In this document: positions 18,016 to 28,087 of the stretch, one piece after another
How the letters are laid out: the number at the start of each line of letters is the position of its first letter
Numbering within the stretch: the first letter of the stretch is position 1
Assembly: GCF_000156715.1 (NCBI RefSeq)
Contig: NZ_DS999311.1
Span: 285,471-349,470, forward strand
Direction: 5' to 3'
Length of the DNA stretch: 64,000 nucleotides
From: Francisella philomiragia subsp. philomiragia ATCC 25015
Lineage (GTDB): Bacteria; Pseudomonadota; Gammaproteobacteria; Francisellales; Francisellaceae
The notes under the pieces: generated by a model
Told to the model about the DNA's origin: nothing
The model's input: the letters and a program-made list of their open reading frames with translations, nothing else
Database searches by the model: none
Translations under genes and position numbers: made by a program

Positions 18016-18930
18016 TTATTTTTGCTGGCTAATAAAGTTCAAACCTGCAACTATCGCCGCTACTTGAGCAAGTATACATTCTTGAGGATTTGTTCTTGGA
18101 CTATCTGGATAAACCTCCGTCGTAGTTGTATACTCAGCATTTGATAAAGACATGCATAATTTTTCTTTGTCTGAATCACATGCCATAATTCCATCCCTGA
18201 TAATATCATCACCTAATATATTTATGCTAGGATCAGTAGGAGCAATATGAGTAACTTTTGCTACTGCATCAATTATATATTTCTGGAAGTCATAGTGTGG
18301 ATTTCTATTGTTAGCAACTAAATAAAATCCATCTGGAATACCCCATTTATCTATAGTTATACCCTCACGAGCTGCTAATGCTGGTCTAAATTCACTGTCA
18401 TCAGTATCTGTTGTCTCATGCAAATCTATATGCATCAGAAGTTCAATATTTAATGAGCTAATATAATTCATTGCAAGAACCGACTCATCACAACCACTCT
18501 CTAGATAGAACGATCTATTAGGATCCATAGCATTAGGATTCCAACGGTTAATTGTTTCATATCCCCAAGGACTTAAGCAAGGCAGGATCAAGATATTATA
18601 ATCACTTGCAAACTCTTTTGCTCTAGTTGCAGCAAAACTAATAGCTCCTTGAACACCACTTGTTTCATAACCATGTACACCACCTGTAACTAAAACATAG
18701 GGCTTACTAGCATCCCAGTTTTTAGTTTTAAGTGCATACAACTTATAACTGCCTACTGGATAATCAAGCTCTCCATAAACATCGATATCAAAATCTTTTG
18801 ATAGTGCCAAAATCTTTTTTTCAGCTTCTTCTTTGTACGATCTTTTTTTGCTTTGCTCTGATAACCATTGGACCTTTTCTTCAGAGCCCCACTTTTTACC
18901 AGGTGTTCCTATATGATATTGTGTAGACAT
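18016..18930 (-). CDS. M14-family zinc carboxypeptidase/deacylase
   Basis: A 304-residue cytosolic-looking protein with no signal peptide. The zinc-binding HGYETSG motif (HxxE) is near residue 87, and the third ligand His is likely in HIDLHETTD near residue 168. The RxNPNAMDPNRSF motif near residue 132 contacts substrate in succinylglutamate desuccinylase and aspartoacylase relatives. A catalytic Glu is plausible in AEYTTTTEVYPDSP near residue 265. The family removes C-terminal residues or acyl groups; the substrate is not evident. It is the upstream partner of the YggT gene. Confidence 0.8.
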   Translation of the reverse strand: MSTQYHIGTPGKKWGSEEKVQWLSEQSKKRSYKEEAEKKILALSKDFDIDVYGELDYPVGSYKLYALKTKNWDASKPYVLVTGGVHGYETSGVQGAISFAATRAKEFASDYNILILPCLSPWGYETINRWNPNAMDPNRSFYLESGCDESVLAMNYISSLNIELLMHIDLHETTDTDDSEFRPALAAREGITIDKWGIPDGFYLVANNRNPHYDFQKYIIDAVAKVTHIAPTDPSINILGDDIIRDGIMACDSDKEKLCMSLSNAEYTTTTEVYPDSPRTNPQECILAQVAAIVAGLNFISQQK

Positions 18931-19117
18931 ATTAATTCCGTATAATAAAATTCATTTATGCAAATAGTATAACGATTAATAGCCTGACTCTGCAAAATTT
19001 TATTTATTATTTATCAAAAACTTATAAGTTCTGACTTAATTTAGAAGATTAAAGAAAAACACTTTATCATCTTTAAAAATTTTAAGCTTTTGCAATTATT
19101 TTTATGAGGAATTTTTA

Positions 19118-19192
19118 TGGCTGGGCTACCAGGATTCGAACCTGGGAATGACGGGATCAAAACCCGTTGCCTTACCGCTTGGCGATAGCCCA
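19118..19192 (-). tRNA. tRNA-Gln (anticodon TTG)
   Basis: Read on the minus strand, a full cloverleaf is visible. The acceptor stem pairs TGGGCTA with TAGCCCA. The anticodon stem-loop has loop TTTTGAT, giving anticodon TTG for Gln codon CAA, and the T arm contains GGTTCGAATCC. Discriminator G and an encoded CCA end complete it. It begins 19 bp after the ispE stop codon, so it is probably cotranscribed with ispE or made from the same transcript by processing. A short GAAA-loop hairpin (19201-19216) lies across the ispE stop. Confidence 0.97.
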
Positions 19193-19211
19193 ACATAGAC
19201 ACTAACGAAAG

Positions 19212-20039
19212 TTAGTACGCATAGTTTAATGTTTTGACTACCCATTTGTCAAGAGATTTATCAACTTTTCTTGCAAGTTGTTGTAGTTTATTAAGATCTT
19301 TAGAAAGTAGATAAAAGCATGAGCCTGTACCAGTCATTCTAAAATCCTGATCAATCTCATCTAACTGGCTTTTAAACTCAGGATATTTTGCAAAAAAAAC
19401 ATTTTCAAAGTCATTATGCATAACACTAGTATCAAAACTTAAATCTCTCGGTAGCATATTCTTTGTCTTTACTAAACTTTCACTCTCAAAAAACTCTTTA
19501 GTACTAACATGAATATTAGGTTTAACTAGCAAAACATATTGTTGCTCAAAATCCTTAGAGTACAAAACATCTCCAATTCCTTCAGCCCATGCTGACCTAC
19601 CATATACAAATATAGGTACATCTGCACCAAGCTTCGTAGCTAATGGTATCATCTGCTCGTTTGATAGTTCTGGCAAGTAATAATCACGTAGTGCTATTAA
19701 GGTCGTTGCAGCATTCGAGCTTCCCCCTCCAAGACCAGCACCCATTGGTATATTTTTGATAATATCAATATCAACTCCGATATTCTCAATATTATAAGCC
19801 TCTTGAAACTCTTTAACAGCTTTATAAATTAGATTATCTTCTTTTGAAGCTATTTGTATATTACTTGTAATTTCAATTTTATTAGAGTTATTAAATCTAA
19901 AGCTAATATGATCTTTTAGATCCAAAAAAGTAAACCAAGTTTGTAAATTATGATAGCCATCATCTCGCTTATTCAATATATGCAAAAACAAATTAATTTT
20001 TGCATAACTTTGATAATTCTTAAGTTTTATATTTGCCAT
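19212..20039 (-). CDS. ispE: 4-diphosphocytidyl-2-C-methyl-D-erythritol kinase
   Basis: GHMP-family kinase that phosphorylates CDP-methylerythritol in the non-mevalonate isoprenoid pathway. The N-terminal [26 protein letters not shown] block (about 11-36) carries the catalytic Lys and substrate contacts. The ATP-binding glycine-rich loop [17 protein letters not shown] is near residue 92. The third GHMP motif, [12 protein letters not shown], is near residue 235. At 275 residues it is standard. The start overlaps lolB by 13 bp, and lolB-ispE is a common pairing in Gammaproteobacteria. tRNA-Gln follows. Confidence 0.95.
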   Translation of the reverse strand: MANIKLKNYQSYAKINLFLHILNKRDDGYHNLQTWFTFLDLKDHISFRFNNSNKIEITSNIQIASKEDNLIYKAVKEFQEAYNIENIGVDIDIIKNIPMGAGLGGGSSNAATTLIALRDYYLPELSNEQMIPLATKLGADVPIFVYGRSAWAEGIGDVLYSKDFEQQYVLLVKPNIHVSTKEFFESESLVKTKNMLPRDLSFDTSVMHNDFENVFFAKYPEFKSQLDEIDQDFRMTGTGSCFYLLSKDLNKLQQLARKVDKSLDKWVVKTLNYAY

Positions 20040-20659
20040 GATTTTATAATGATCTTTAATATTAGATTCTCTCTAGTCATTCTAATTTTAGCCGGCAACG
20101 GATACTTAGAATCAACTAACTCATAGTTTTGATAAGAAATATCCCAACCATTTTGAGATAATTTACTTAGCAACCCTTTTGAATTTAGCTCTGTATTATG
20201 TTTAATATTTGGTATAGCTATAGCTTTGATCCAGTACTTAAGTCCATCAACAGGAACATACCAGCCTAATTGCTCCAGCATTAAAGTTTTAGCATCTTTA
20301 GCCGTTATCTTCTGACCTTTGCTATTTTCAAGCGATACCTCATCAGCATCTCCTTTTATTTCAACACTTCCTATACCAAAAGGACCATACAGGCTAATAC
20401 TGAAATTATCACCATCTTGAGCATATACATAATTAGCAGACTCTGCCTGATTATTATAAATAATCCCAATAATTCCTTTTGCCTGCCACTTATTTAATTG
20501 CAAAAGCTCTTCAGATGTCAATTTTTGATCAAATGTAACATTATCAGCTATTGGAGTAACATTAGATTGCATACTAGCGCATGATACTAATAAAGATAAG
20601 AATATCAGAACTAATATTAATCTAATCTTGAGCTTTATATCTATTTTTGACTTTAACAT
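20027..20659 (-). CDS. lolB: outer-membrane lipoprotein receptor LolB
   Basis: LolB accepts lipoproteins from LolA and inserts them into the outer membrane. With the start at ATG 20659 the protein has 210 residues, and a lipoprotein signal peptide ([17 protein letters not shown]) has a lipobox Cys near residue 27. The frame is open 14 codons further upstream, but that would push the signal peptide away from the N-terminus, so I rejected it. [25 protein letters not shown] and [14 protein letters not shown] are typical of the LolB fold. The gene overlaps ispE downstream (13 bp) and the gamma-carbonic-anhydrase gene upstream (38 bp). Confidence 0.88.
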   Translation of the reverse strand: MLKSKIDIKLKIRLILVLIFLSLLVSCASMQSNVTPIADNVTFDQKLTSEELLQLNKWQAKGIIGIIYNNQAESANYVYAQDGDNFSISLYGPFGIGSVEIKGDADEVSLENSKGQKITAKDAKTLMLEQLGWYVPVDGLKYWIKAIAIPNIKHNTELNSKGLLSKLSQNGWDISYQNYELVDSKYPLPAKIRMTRENLILKIIIKSWQI

Positions 20660-21161
20660 AATGCTCTGCATTTTCTTTGATAATTTGTCTCTCATGATCA
20701 CTAATTGGTCTAATTTTTTTGACTGGCGAACCTAAATACATATAACCTGACTCTAGAATCTTACCTGGAGGAACCAAGCTTCCTGCTCCCAAAAAAACCC
20801 AAGACTCAACAACAGCTCCGTCAAGAATTATAGATCCCATGCCTATTAGACAATTATTTTTGATCTCACAACCATGCAATATCACACCATGACCTACTGT
20901 TACATCATCTCCAATGGTTAGTGGATATCCTTGACCTGAATCTTTTGGATATTCTGTAGTGTGTAGTGTACTACAGTCTTGAATATTAGTACCCTTTCCA
21001 ATAGTTATTGTCAAAAGATCTCCTCTAACACTAACTTGTGGCCATACTGATGCATTCTCTTTTAAAATAACATCACCAATTACAGCTGCTGATTCATCAA
21101 CATAAGCAGACTCATCAATCTTAGGTACTTTACCATTAAAACTTCTTATACATCTAGACAT
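20622..21161 (-). CDS. gamma-carbonic anhydrase family protein (YrdA-like hexapeptide protein)
   Basis: A 179-residue left-handed beta-helix protein built from hexapeptide repeats (for example AAVIGDVILKENASVWPQ, VTVGHGVILHGCEI). Candidate zinc His residues appear at STLHTTE, VGHG and LHGC, matching the YrdA/CaiE layout. Such proteins form trimers. Whether they are active carbonic anhydrases is often unclear, and an acyltransferase of the same fold is the alternative. The start overlaps the antiporter stop by 16 bp and the 3' end overlaps lolB, so it lies in the middle of a tight operon. Confidence 0.88.
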   Translation of the reverse strand: MSRCIRSFNGKVPKIDESAYVDESAAVIGDVILKENASVWPQVSVRGDLLTITIGKGTNIQDCSTLHTTEYPKDSGQGYPLTIGDDVTVGHGVILHGCEIKNNCLIGMGSIILDGAVVESWVFLGAGSLVPPGKILESGYMYLGSPVKKIRPISDHERQIIKENAEHYVKVKNRYKAQD

Positions 21162-23038
21162 AACTGATCTCTAGCCTTATTAACATCATCCCTTAATGAT
21201 ACCAAACTATAGCTATCAAATCTTAGTCTTTTATCTTTATCAAATGGTTGAGCGTAACCATTATCATCAATAATAAAGAGTGCTATAGCATTAGGATTAT
21301 CTTTAAAAAACTTCTCTAGTGGATAGTTAGGAGTAATATTCGTACTTCTAATCGAAGCTCCTTGATTTAATCTATCTATCAAAGTGTTAAAATCGACTCC
21401 TTCATCAAATAGCAAATTTGCTAGATTCGTTTCTATCGATCCTATACCTTTGTAGCTTTCTTTCTGAGATGCTCTTAATACAAAAACATTATTTGATCCG
21501 AACTCATATTTATACTTCATTGCGGACACAGCATTCACATACTCGCTTGTAGATAATCCTAGCATCGCCCCGATACCTACCAAATTAATACTCCAATCAG
21601 CATGAGCTGATACAGGACTACCATAATAAGTATTTAAACCCAGCTGACGACACTTCTGGACATTTGCCCATGATGAATCAGTAATTACAACCTCAATATC
21701 ATTCTTAACAAACACCTCAGCTAATTCACGTGCAAACCTATTTCCACCTATTATCAAAAATCCTTTACCTTCAGGTTCTGTAACCTTGAGTAGTTTTGAA
21801 ATATATGGAGTGAATATACTCTGAAAAACTACTGTAAAAACTATTATCATAAAGACAAAGAATACTAAAGTATTTGCTTCACTATATAGCTCAGGATGTG
21901 ATTTAGTAATCCTGACAGCAACTAATGCTGCTACAGATGCCGCAACAATACCACGGGGATATATAATCCCCATAACTATTCTTTCTGCGAAAGTTGTTTT
22001 AGATTTGATAGAGCATAATAGAACTACAATTGGACGTAATATAAACTGCAAAAATAAGAAAACTTCTATTAGGTCTAACCAATAATCTTTGAATAAACTA
22101 AAGTCTATCTCTGCTCCTAATACAATGAAAAGAACCGAGATAATAACAATACTTAGATTTTCTTTAAATGACAAAATATCAGACATCTTTATATCTTTCA
22201 TATTAGCCATAACAAGACCAGCAACTGTTACCATCAGCAGTCCCGCACCATGCATCATAGCATCCGTTATTATAAAACCTACCACTATTACAGCTAAGAC
22301 AAAAAAGCTTTTTAGATACTCAGGAATATAGTGTCTTCTGAAGCTCAAGCCTATAAGATAACCAAAAACAAAACCTGAAGTTATACCTAAAATACATACA
22401 AAAATTATATATGCTATAAATATACTTGTTCCATTAGGCTGATTCGCATAGTTACCACCAATAACAAACCACGCCAACATGAAAACAACTACTAATGCAC
22501 CTATCGGATCTACAAGTATAGATTCCCATTTTAGAATACTGGCAATATGTCTTTTAGGTCTGACAGTTCTCATTAGTGGTGGTACAACAGTTGGCCCACT
22601 TACGCATGTAATACCGCCTATAAGCATAGACAATTCTAAATTTAAACCAATGACATAATAACAGAACATTGCCGTTAGTATTACAGTAATTCCCAAGCCT
22701 ACAGTAGTCAAAAGTATCACAACACTACTAACACTCTTAATTTTACTAAAGTTAAGAGATAAACTACCTTCAAATAGAATAATAGCCACACAAATTGATA
22801 CAAATGGAGACAATGCTTCACCAAAAATAATAGTACCATCTACGAGCTTAAATCCCTCTTGAAATATTACCTCAGATAAAGGTCCTAGAATAATCCCACT
22901 AAGAATCAAAAATAATATCGATGGAAGCTTCAGCCTCCATGATAAAAACTGCGATACAATCGCGAAAAATAATATTAGACCTGATGCTAATAGAATATAG
23001 TTAGATGAGTGTTGAAATAGTTGCAAACTATTATCCAA
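21146..23038 (-). CDS. CPA1-type cation:proton antiporter with C-terminal RCK/TrkA-N domain
   Basis: A 630-residue membrane protein. The first 400 or so residues hold about 12 hydrophobic helices of the Na+/H+ exchanger fold, including LIGGITCVSGPTVVPPLMR and WESILVDPIGALVVVF (the ion-site Asp-Pro). Residues about 405-540 form a nucleotide-binding RCK-like domain starting FLIIGGNRFARELAEVF. The NAD(H)- or ligand-binding module suggests gating by cell redox or nucleotides. It is the first gene of the antiporter / gamma-CA / lolB / ispE run. K+ versus Na+ preference is not decidable here. Confidence 0.9.
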   Translation of the reverse strand: MDNSLQLFQHSSNYILLASGLILFFAIVSQFLSWRLKLPSILFLILSGIILGPLSEVIFQEGFKLVDGTIIFGEALSPFVSICVAIILFEGSLSLNFSKIKSVSSVVILLTTVGLGITVILTAMFCYYVIGLNLELSMLIGGITCVSGPTVVPPLMRTVRPKRHIASILKWESILVDPIGALVVVFMLAWFVIGGNYANQPNGTSIFIAYIIFVCILGITSGFVFGYLIGLSFRRHYIPEYLKSFFVLAVIVVGFIITDAMMHGAGLLMVTVAGLVMANMKDIKMSDILSFKENLSIVIISVLFIVLGAEIDFSLFKDYWLDLIEVFLFLQFILRPIVVLLCSIKSKTTFAERIVMGIIYPRGIVAASVAALVAVRITKSHPELYSEANTLVFFVFMIIVFTVVFQSIFTPYISKLLKVTEPEGKGFLIIGGNRFARELAEVFVKNDIEVVITDSSWANVQKCRQLGLNTYYGSPVSAHADWSINLVGIGAMLGLSTSEYVNAVSAMKYKYEFGSNNVFVLRASQKESYKGIGSIETNLANLLFDEGVDFNTLIDRLNQGASIRSTNITPNYPLEKFFKDNPNAIALFIIDDNGYAQPFDKDKRLRFDSYSLVSLRDDVNKARDQLCLDV

Positions 23039-23193
23039 AGTAGTAGCCCTTAATCAATTATTAATAATAGGATTTTAAACATTATAGCCTTATTAGCTTT
23101 TTTATCAATGACATAACATAGTATCACCCACTCTAATACTATAAAACTCAAATATTTGCACCATATTTATGTTATATCCTTTTCTATATTTTT

Positions 23194-24702
23194 CTATATA
23201 TATACCGATAAATCCAACGTTAACGTATTCATATGCTCACCATTATATAACCTCTGATATGAGTATTCTGGACCAAATAAAACATTATTGTCAAAATATG
23301 CCCTTTGTGCCGATGCAATCATCTGATTTTTGATTCCGGAAGATGTAAGACCAAATGTTGGAGATGCGTTTGATGTTGGCATAGGTATATTCTCAGCATT
23401 ATATGATTGACCATACGTAATGTTAAAGTTAGTATCTCTTCCACCTAAGGTAAGAGCATAAGCTACACCTAAATACCACGCACCAGTATTTACACTAGAC
23501 CCATTTTGGTGAAAATCTTGTTTATTTGTTGTAGCTGACCACCCACCTTGCAGCTGCCAGATTCCTCCAAGCATTGAATATGCCATAGTACCATCAAAGT
23601 TTAACACGCCAATGTTCTTTTCACTCTCTCCAATATTATCTAAGAATTGAGAAATACTTCCATTACCGGCACCAGCAATATTAAAAACATATCCAGCATT
23701 AAAACCAACTGATAAATCTTCTGTCCAAGAATCTGTATAGAAAAATCCAGCTGAAAAATTAGCTCTTTTATCATCTGAGCCAAAAACTGTAATATTAGTG
23801 TTTATAATATCATTCTTATAGTTTAACGAAACGTTAGTAACTTTATCAGGAGATAAAAACTCATCGATAATACCACTAGTCCAAGGTCCACCACCACCAT
23901 AAGATCCTACCGAAAGCTTATTCCTACCAGCAGTTACAAAAAATGGAGATGTATCTAAATTACCAAAGATGACAAAAGCATTCCCTAAACCGAATCCTCC
24001 TGTTTCATCGGTATCAAAATCAAATTGAGCTGTTACATAATGACCTAAATTAGATAAAAAATATAGTTTCGAATTAGTTAGGTAAATATTTTGACCATTA
24101 GCAGGAAAATTCGGAGCACCTCCTGCTCTACTTATCTGACTCCCGAACCATGTTTGGGCATCCGCTTCTATATAGCCACCAAAAAATACTGAATAATCAT
24201 CAAAAGTATCTCTTTGTCCTAATATTGTCGATGCAAAAAGATTACTTGAAATCATTCCTATAGGTATACTGTTGTTACCCGAATATGATCCTAAATAAGT
24301 TATTTGACCTTGAGTCGTAATTGCAGGTGTCCCACCAACATCAATTCTGCCATTTGATACAAAGACTCCTTGAGAGCCTGTACTATCTCCTAAGGATTGG
24401 CCATCACTAGCTATATTAGAAGCTATATCTTGAGGAGTTATCCCTCCTAACTCAAGTTGATTAAAGCTATCATCAGCTATTTTCTGACGATAAGTACTAA
24501 ATTGTGACTTATTATTAGCTTCTACATTTTGAGACTGGACTTTACCAATTTCTTGTTTAAGTATAGAAATTTGTTGCTGAAGATCAGAAATTATTTGCAT
24601 TTCCTGCTTTGACAAGCCTGATTTCTCACTAGGTTCACTAGCATATACTTTTATTGTGATTAAAAAAAATAATATAAGTATTGATTTAGAAAATAGTTTC
24701 AC
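23194..24702 (-). CDS. DUF3573-type outer-membrane porin
   Basis: A 502-residue protein with a cleavable signal peptide (MKLFSKSILILFFLITIKVYA). A coiled coil follows (about 28-62, KQEMQIISDLQQQISILKQEIGKVQSQ), as in many trimeric porins. The rest is a long alternating beta-strand region rich in Gly, Asn, Ser and aromatic residues (YSVFFGGYIEADAQTWFGSQ onward). I recognise the pattern as the DUF3573 family found in several copies in Francisella. It probably forms a substrate channel in the outer membrane. It sits about 110 bp downstream of the second ABC transporter operon, so a joint role in uptake is possible. Confidence 0.8.
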   Translation of the reverse strand: MKLFSKSILILFFLITIKVYASEPSEKSGLSKQEMQIISDLQQQISILKQEIGKVQSQNVEANNKSQFSTYRQKIADDSFNQLELGGITPQDIASNIASDGQSLGDSTGSQGVFVSNGRIDVGGTPAITTQGQITYLGSYSGNNSIPIGMISSNLFASTILGQRDTFDDYSVFFGGYIEADAQTWFGSQISRAGGAPNFPANGQNIYLTNSKLYFLSNLGHYVTAQFDFDTDETGGFGLGNAFVIFGNLDTSPFFVTAGRNKLSVGSYGGGGPWTSGIIDEFLSPDKVTNVSLNYKNDIINTNITVFGSDDKRANFSAGFFYTDSWTEDLSVGFNAGYVFNIAGAGNGSISQFLDNIGESEKNIGVLNFDGTMAYSMLGGIWQLQGGWSATTNKQDFHQNGSSVNTGAWYLGVAYALTLGGRDTNFNITYGQSYNAENIPMPTSNASPTFGLTSSGIKNQMIASAQRAYFDNNVLFGPEYSYQRLYNGEHMNTLTLDLSVYI

Positions 24703-24813
24703 ATAATCAAATCTTTGAATAAAAGTTGAAATAGATTACTTTATTTATGATAAACGCTAAATATTAATATTTGATGGCAGACATTAATTATTGATTGGAA
24801 AAAGAAGTTACAT

Positions 24814-26133
24814 TTACATTTTTTTGATATATTCAGCAGCATTATCATCCAATGAGATAACGCCAGTATTAGCATCATAGTAAACAAGCTCAGCATAACG
24901 AGCCCAGTCAATAAATGTATCAAAGACGCGCTCTGCAACTTCCATTGGATAATAATCATCAAGCTCAGCTAAGAATCTACTCTTAGGAGCTGATTGACTT
25001 TCTCTCTCGCTTAAAACTTTAACAACATGACGAGCCAATGGAATATACTTTAAGAATAATCTTCCAAAAATAAACTTTCTTTCGTCAATATTTGAATCAA
25101 TAAACTTACGTCCCATCGCAGTCATCTTGATATCACCATCTGATACTTCTGCAAATCTTAAAATTGATAGAATCTCAATAATTGGGAATAAATCATCAAT
25201 ATCAAGATGTAGATCATCTGCTAACTGTGGCAGATCTACTGCTTCAACATCCTTGATCTCAGCCATCTCATCTAAAAGACCATTCATCTCTGAAATATCC
25301 ACATCTGGTAAACGATAACCAATAGTTATGGCGGTCTTCTTATTCATACGCTCAGATAGCTCTTTAGTTTGAGCAGTAGTCATCATACGATAGACCTGAT
25401 CTACCAGATCGGCTACGCTAGGATCTTGTGAGCTTCTTGGATGAGGAATATTTATCTTCAACTCGCCACGTATAAACCCTGGATTACTCCCAAATATAAT
25501 AATTCTATCTGCCGTCAAAACAGCTTCTTCAATACTATGAGTAACATACAAAATACCTTTCATTGCCTCATTATTTTCCCAAAGATCAAGTAAGTCTTCT
25601 CTAAGGTTCTCAGCTGTAAGAATATCAAGAGCAGAAAAAGGTTCATCCATCAACAAAACATCTGGCTCTAGTACAAGAGCTCTAGCAAAACCAACTCGCT
25701 GTTTCATACCTCCAGAAAGTTCTTTTGGATAAGCATTTTCGAAACCATCAAGACCTACCATATCGATTGCTTTCAATGCTCTTTCTCTACGCTCTTTTGC
25801 TGGAATATTACGTGCTTCAAGACCTAGTTCAACATTTTGTAGAACTGTAAGCCATGGCATAAGCGCAAAGCTTTGAAAGACCATTGAAATATCTGGAACA
25901 GGAGCAGAGACTTTCTTACCTCTATACATTACTTCACCTGAACTTGGGCTTAATAAACCAGCGATAATTCTAAGTAAAGTTGACTTACCAGAGCCAGATT
26001 TACCAAGCAATGCAACAATCTCACCTTCATGTAAAGTAAAGTCTATATTATCTAGTACTTTAAGTGTATGACCACCTTTGATGTTAAATTGCTTATTAAC
26101 TTTTTCTACTGTAAAAATTTTTTTTGAACTCAT
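24814..26133 (-). CDS. ABC transporter ATP-binding protein with C-terminal AAA-associated domain
   Basis: A 439-residue nucleotide-binding subunit. The ATPase half (about 1-240) has Walker A LGKSGSGKST near residue 43, signature LSGGMKQR near 137, Walker B VLLMDEPFSALD near 158 and VTHSIEEAV near 198. The second half (about 285-437) matches the AAA-associated C-terminal domain seen in some nitrate/sulfonate-type ABC ATPases. It contains winged-helix-like segments such as LADDLHLDIDDLFPIIEILSILRFAEV and could regulate transport. The paralog at 16657-17439 lacks this domain. The permease gene ends 20 bp upstream. A TAGGAGA ribosome binding site precedes the start. Confidence 0.92.
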   Translation of the reverse strand: MSSKKIFTVEKVNKQFNIKGGHTLKVLDNIDFTLHEGEIVALLGKSGSGKSTLLRIIAGLLSPSSGEVMYRGKKVSAPVPDISMVFQSFALMPWLTVLQNVELGLEARNIPAKERRERALKAIDMVGLDGFENAYPKELSGGMKQRVGFARALVLEPDVLLMDEPFSALDILTAENLREDLLDLWENNEAMKGILYVTHSIEEAVLTADRIIIFGSNPGFIRGELKINIPHPRSSQDPSVADLVDQVYRMMTTAQTKELSERMNKKTAITIGYRLPDVDISEMNGLLDEMAEIKDVEAVDLPQLADDLHLDIDDLFPIIEILSILRFAEVSDGDIKMTAMGRKFIDSNIDERKFIFGRLFLKYIPLARHVVKVLSERESQSAPKSRFLAELDDYYPMEVAERVFDTFIDWARYAELVYYDANTGVISLDDNAAEYIKKM

Positions 26134-26153
26134 TTTCTAAAAATCTCCTATGC

Positions 26154-27959
26154 TTACATATTCATACTAAAGCGATTTTCTGCATAGTTATATAATCTGC
26201 GCCAGAATAGTTTATTAGATGCTACTACCAATACACACATTACTATCACACCTAGCAGTACATTTGCCGTATGATCGCCCTGAAGGTTTGTATAATATGT
26301 AATATAATCTCCAAGACCTGATGCTTGAATTATTGACTGATCTCCTGTTCCCCAATTGATATATTCACACACAATACTAGCATTCCATGCACCACCTGCA
26401 GCAGTGATTGCTCCTGTGACATAATATGGCATAACTGCTGGGAACAAATACTTACGCCATTTCATAAAGCCTTTTAATTGCATATTCTTAGCCGCTAATT
26501 TCAGCTCGTCTGGAATTGCTGAAGCACCGGCAATCACATTAAATAATATATACCACTGTGTTCCAAGTGCCATCAATAAAATACACCAAATATTAAAATT
26601 AAGACCCAACGTAATCACTAATGTTCCGAAAATGCCATATAAAACGTTAACAGGGAATGCCGCTGCCATCTGTGCGTAAGGCTGTACTTTTTGAGCTATT
26701 CTAGGTCGCATACCAACCCAAACACCTATTGGCACCCAAATTATCGAAGTTATAAAAATAAGCACAACCACTCTAAAACCTGTTAATAAACCATATCCAA
26801 AAACTTTAAAAGTTTCTGATAAACCAATATCTGAGTTACCTCCATATACTGCTTGGTAAGCAAAGTAAAACAATCCAACAACTATCATCAAAGTAAATAC
26901 TGTCCATAATATTTTCTGCAATAGTGTTTCTTGCTTTTCTTGTTTTCTATGGCGTGGTTGATTATAAACTTTGTTTAAATTTTTCTTAAAGAATCTTATA
27001 TTAACTAGAGCTGAGCTTATACTTCCAAAGATGCTAGAAAAGAGTTTGGTTATTGCTGATTTTTGTAATATCTTCAAAAACCAAGACTTACTATAAACCT
27101 CTGATTGATTCTCACCCAAAACGAACTTTTCTGACCACACAACTAAAGGTCTAAAGAGTAGCTGATCATATAAGATAATAGTAACTAACATCATCATTAT
27201 TGCTGCACCAACTGCTCTAAAATCTTGAGCATTATTTGCTGCATCTATAAATGATCCAATACCAGGTAAGTTAATTGGTATCGACTGCGAAGCACTAAAG
27301 TTAACAATGATTGTCTCTGATGCAACTATCATAAACCAACAAGCAGACATCGACATCATAGTATTCCAAACAAGTCCTGGCATAGAAAATGGTACTTCTA
27401 CTTTCCAGAATCTCTGCCATGCCGAAAGCTGATACATATCAGCAGCTTCAACTAGCTCTTTGGGCACAGTTTTTAAAGATTGATAAAAACTTAGTATCAT
27501 ATTCCATGCTTGAGCCGTTATAATCCCGAATATTACAGCTGATTGCGCACCCCATAAGGAGCTTGGAAACAGAACTAAAAATCCAGTAACTGTGATAGCA
27601 AAGAAACCTAAAATAGGAATAGACTGTAAAATATCAACAGCTGGAATAATTATACTTTCCGCTCTTTTGCTTTTAGCCGCTAATGCTCCGAATATAAATG
27701 TAATTAGTAAGGAGATACCCAAACCAATAAACATTCGCATTACTGTTTCTGCTGTATAATACGGCAAAAGCCAAAGATTCAAAGAAACTTCTGAGTACTG
27801 TTGAACACTTGCTTGATTTGTATAATCTATACTCCCACCCAAGCCTGAGGTGGACCATACAAATATACTTAATATTAAAAGTATAATTGATAAAGCTAAA
27901 ATATCCCACTTAGTGCGAGAAACCTTTGCTGACATATTAGAATTGTATAACCTTTTCAT
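26154..27959 (-). CDS. ABC transporter permease, duplicated (nitrate/sulfonate/taurine-type)
   Basis: A 601-residue double permease like the one at 14904-16628. It has two BPD_transp_1 domains, with EAA loops ELVEAADMYQLSAWQRFWKVEVP near residue 172 and ELKLAAKNMQLKGFMKWRKYLFP near residue 485. The basic linker between the halves (about 290-345) is longer than in the paralog. It forms an operon with the ATPase gene 20 bp downstream and perhaps with the porin gene beyond. No binding-protein gene is visible. A second in-frame ATG eight codons in is a possible start. Confidence 0.9.
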   Translation of the reverse strand: MKRLYNSNMSAKVSRTKWDILALSIILLILSIFVWSTSGLGGSIDYTNQASVQQYSEVSLNLWLLPYYTAETVMRMFIGLGISLLITFIFGALAAKSKRAESIIIPAVDILQSIPILGFFAITVTGFLVLFPSSLWGAQSAVIFGIITAQAWNMILSFYQSLKTVPKELVEAADMYQLSAWQRFWKVEVPFSMPGLVWNTMMSMSACWFMIVASETIIVNFSASQSIPINLPGIGSFIDAANNAQDFRAVGAAIMMMLVTIILYDQLLFRPLVVWSEKFVLGENQSEVYSKSWFLKILQKSAITKLFSSIFGSISSALVNIRFFKKNLNKVYNQPRHRKQEKQETLLQKILWTVFTLMIVVGLFYFAYQAVYGGNSDIGLSETFKVFGYGLLTGFRVVVLIFITSIIWVPIGVWVGMRPRIAQKVQPYAQMAAAFPVNVLYGIFGTLVITLGLNFNIWCILLMALGTQWYILFNVIAGASAIPDELKLAAKNMQLKGFMKWRKYLFPAVMPYYVTGAITAAGGAWNASIVCEYINWGTGDQSIIQASGLGDYITYYTNLQGDHTANVLLGVIVMCVLVVASNKLFWRRLYNYAENRFSMNM

Positions 27960-28087
27960 ATGTCAAAACCCTTTGGTTTTTTTCAACAACGCCTTTAGTA
28001 TATGCTATTTAGCTTTGTTTTTGTATTATAAATTTGATAATATTTTGCTAGAATCAAGGTAACTATAATCATTGTTAAATTGCCAAA

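Noticed and set aside
20660-20701. Upstream start for lolB
   Set aside because: It would place 14 polar residues before the basic start of the lipoprotein signal peptide.
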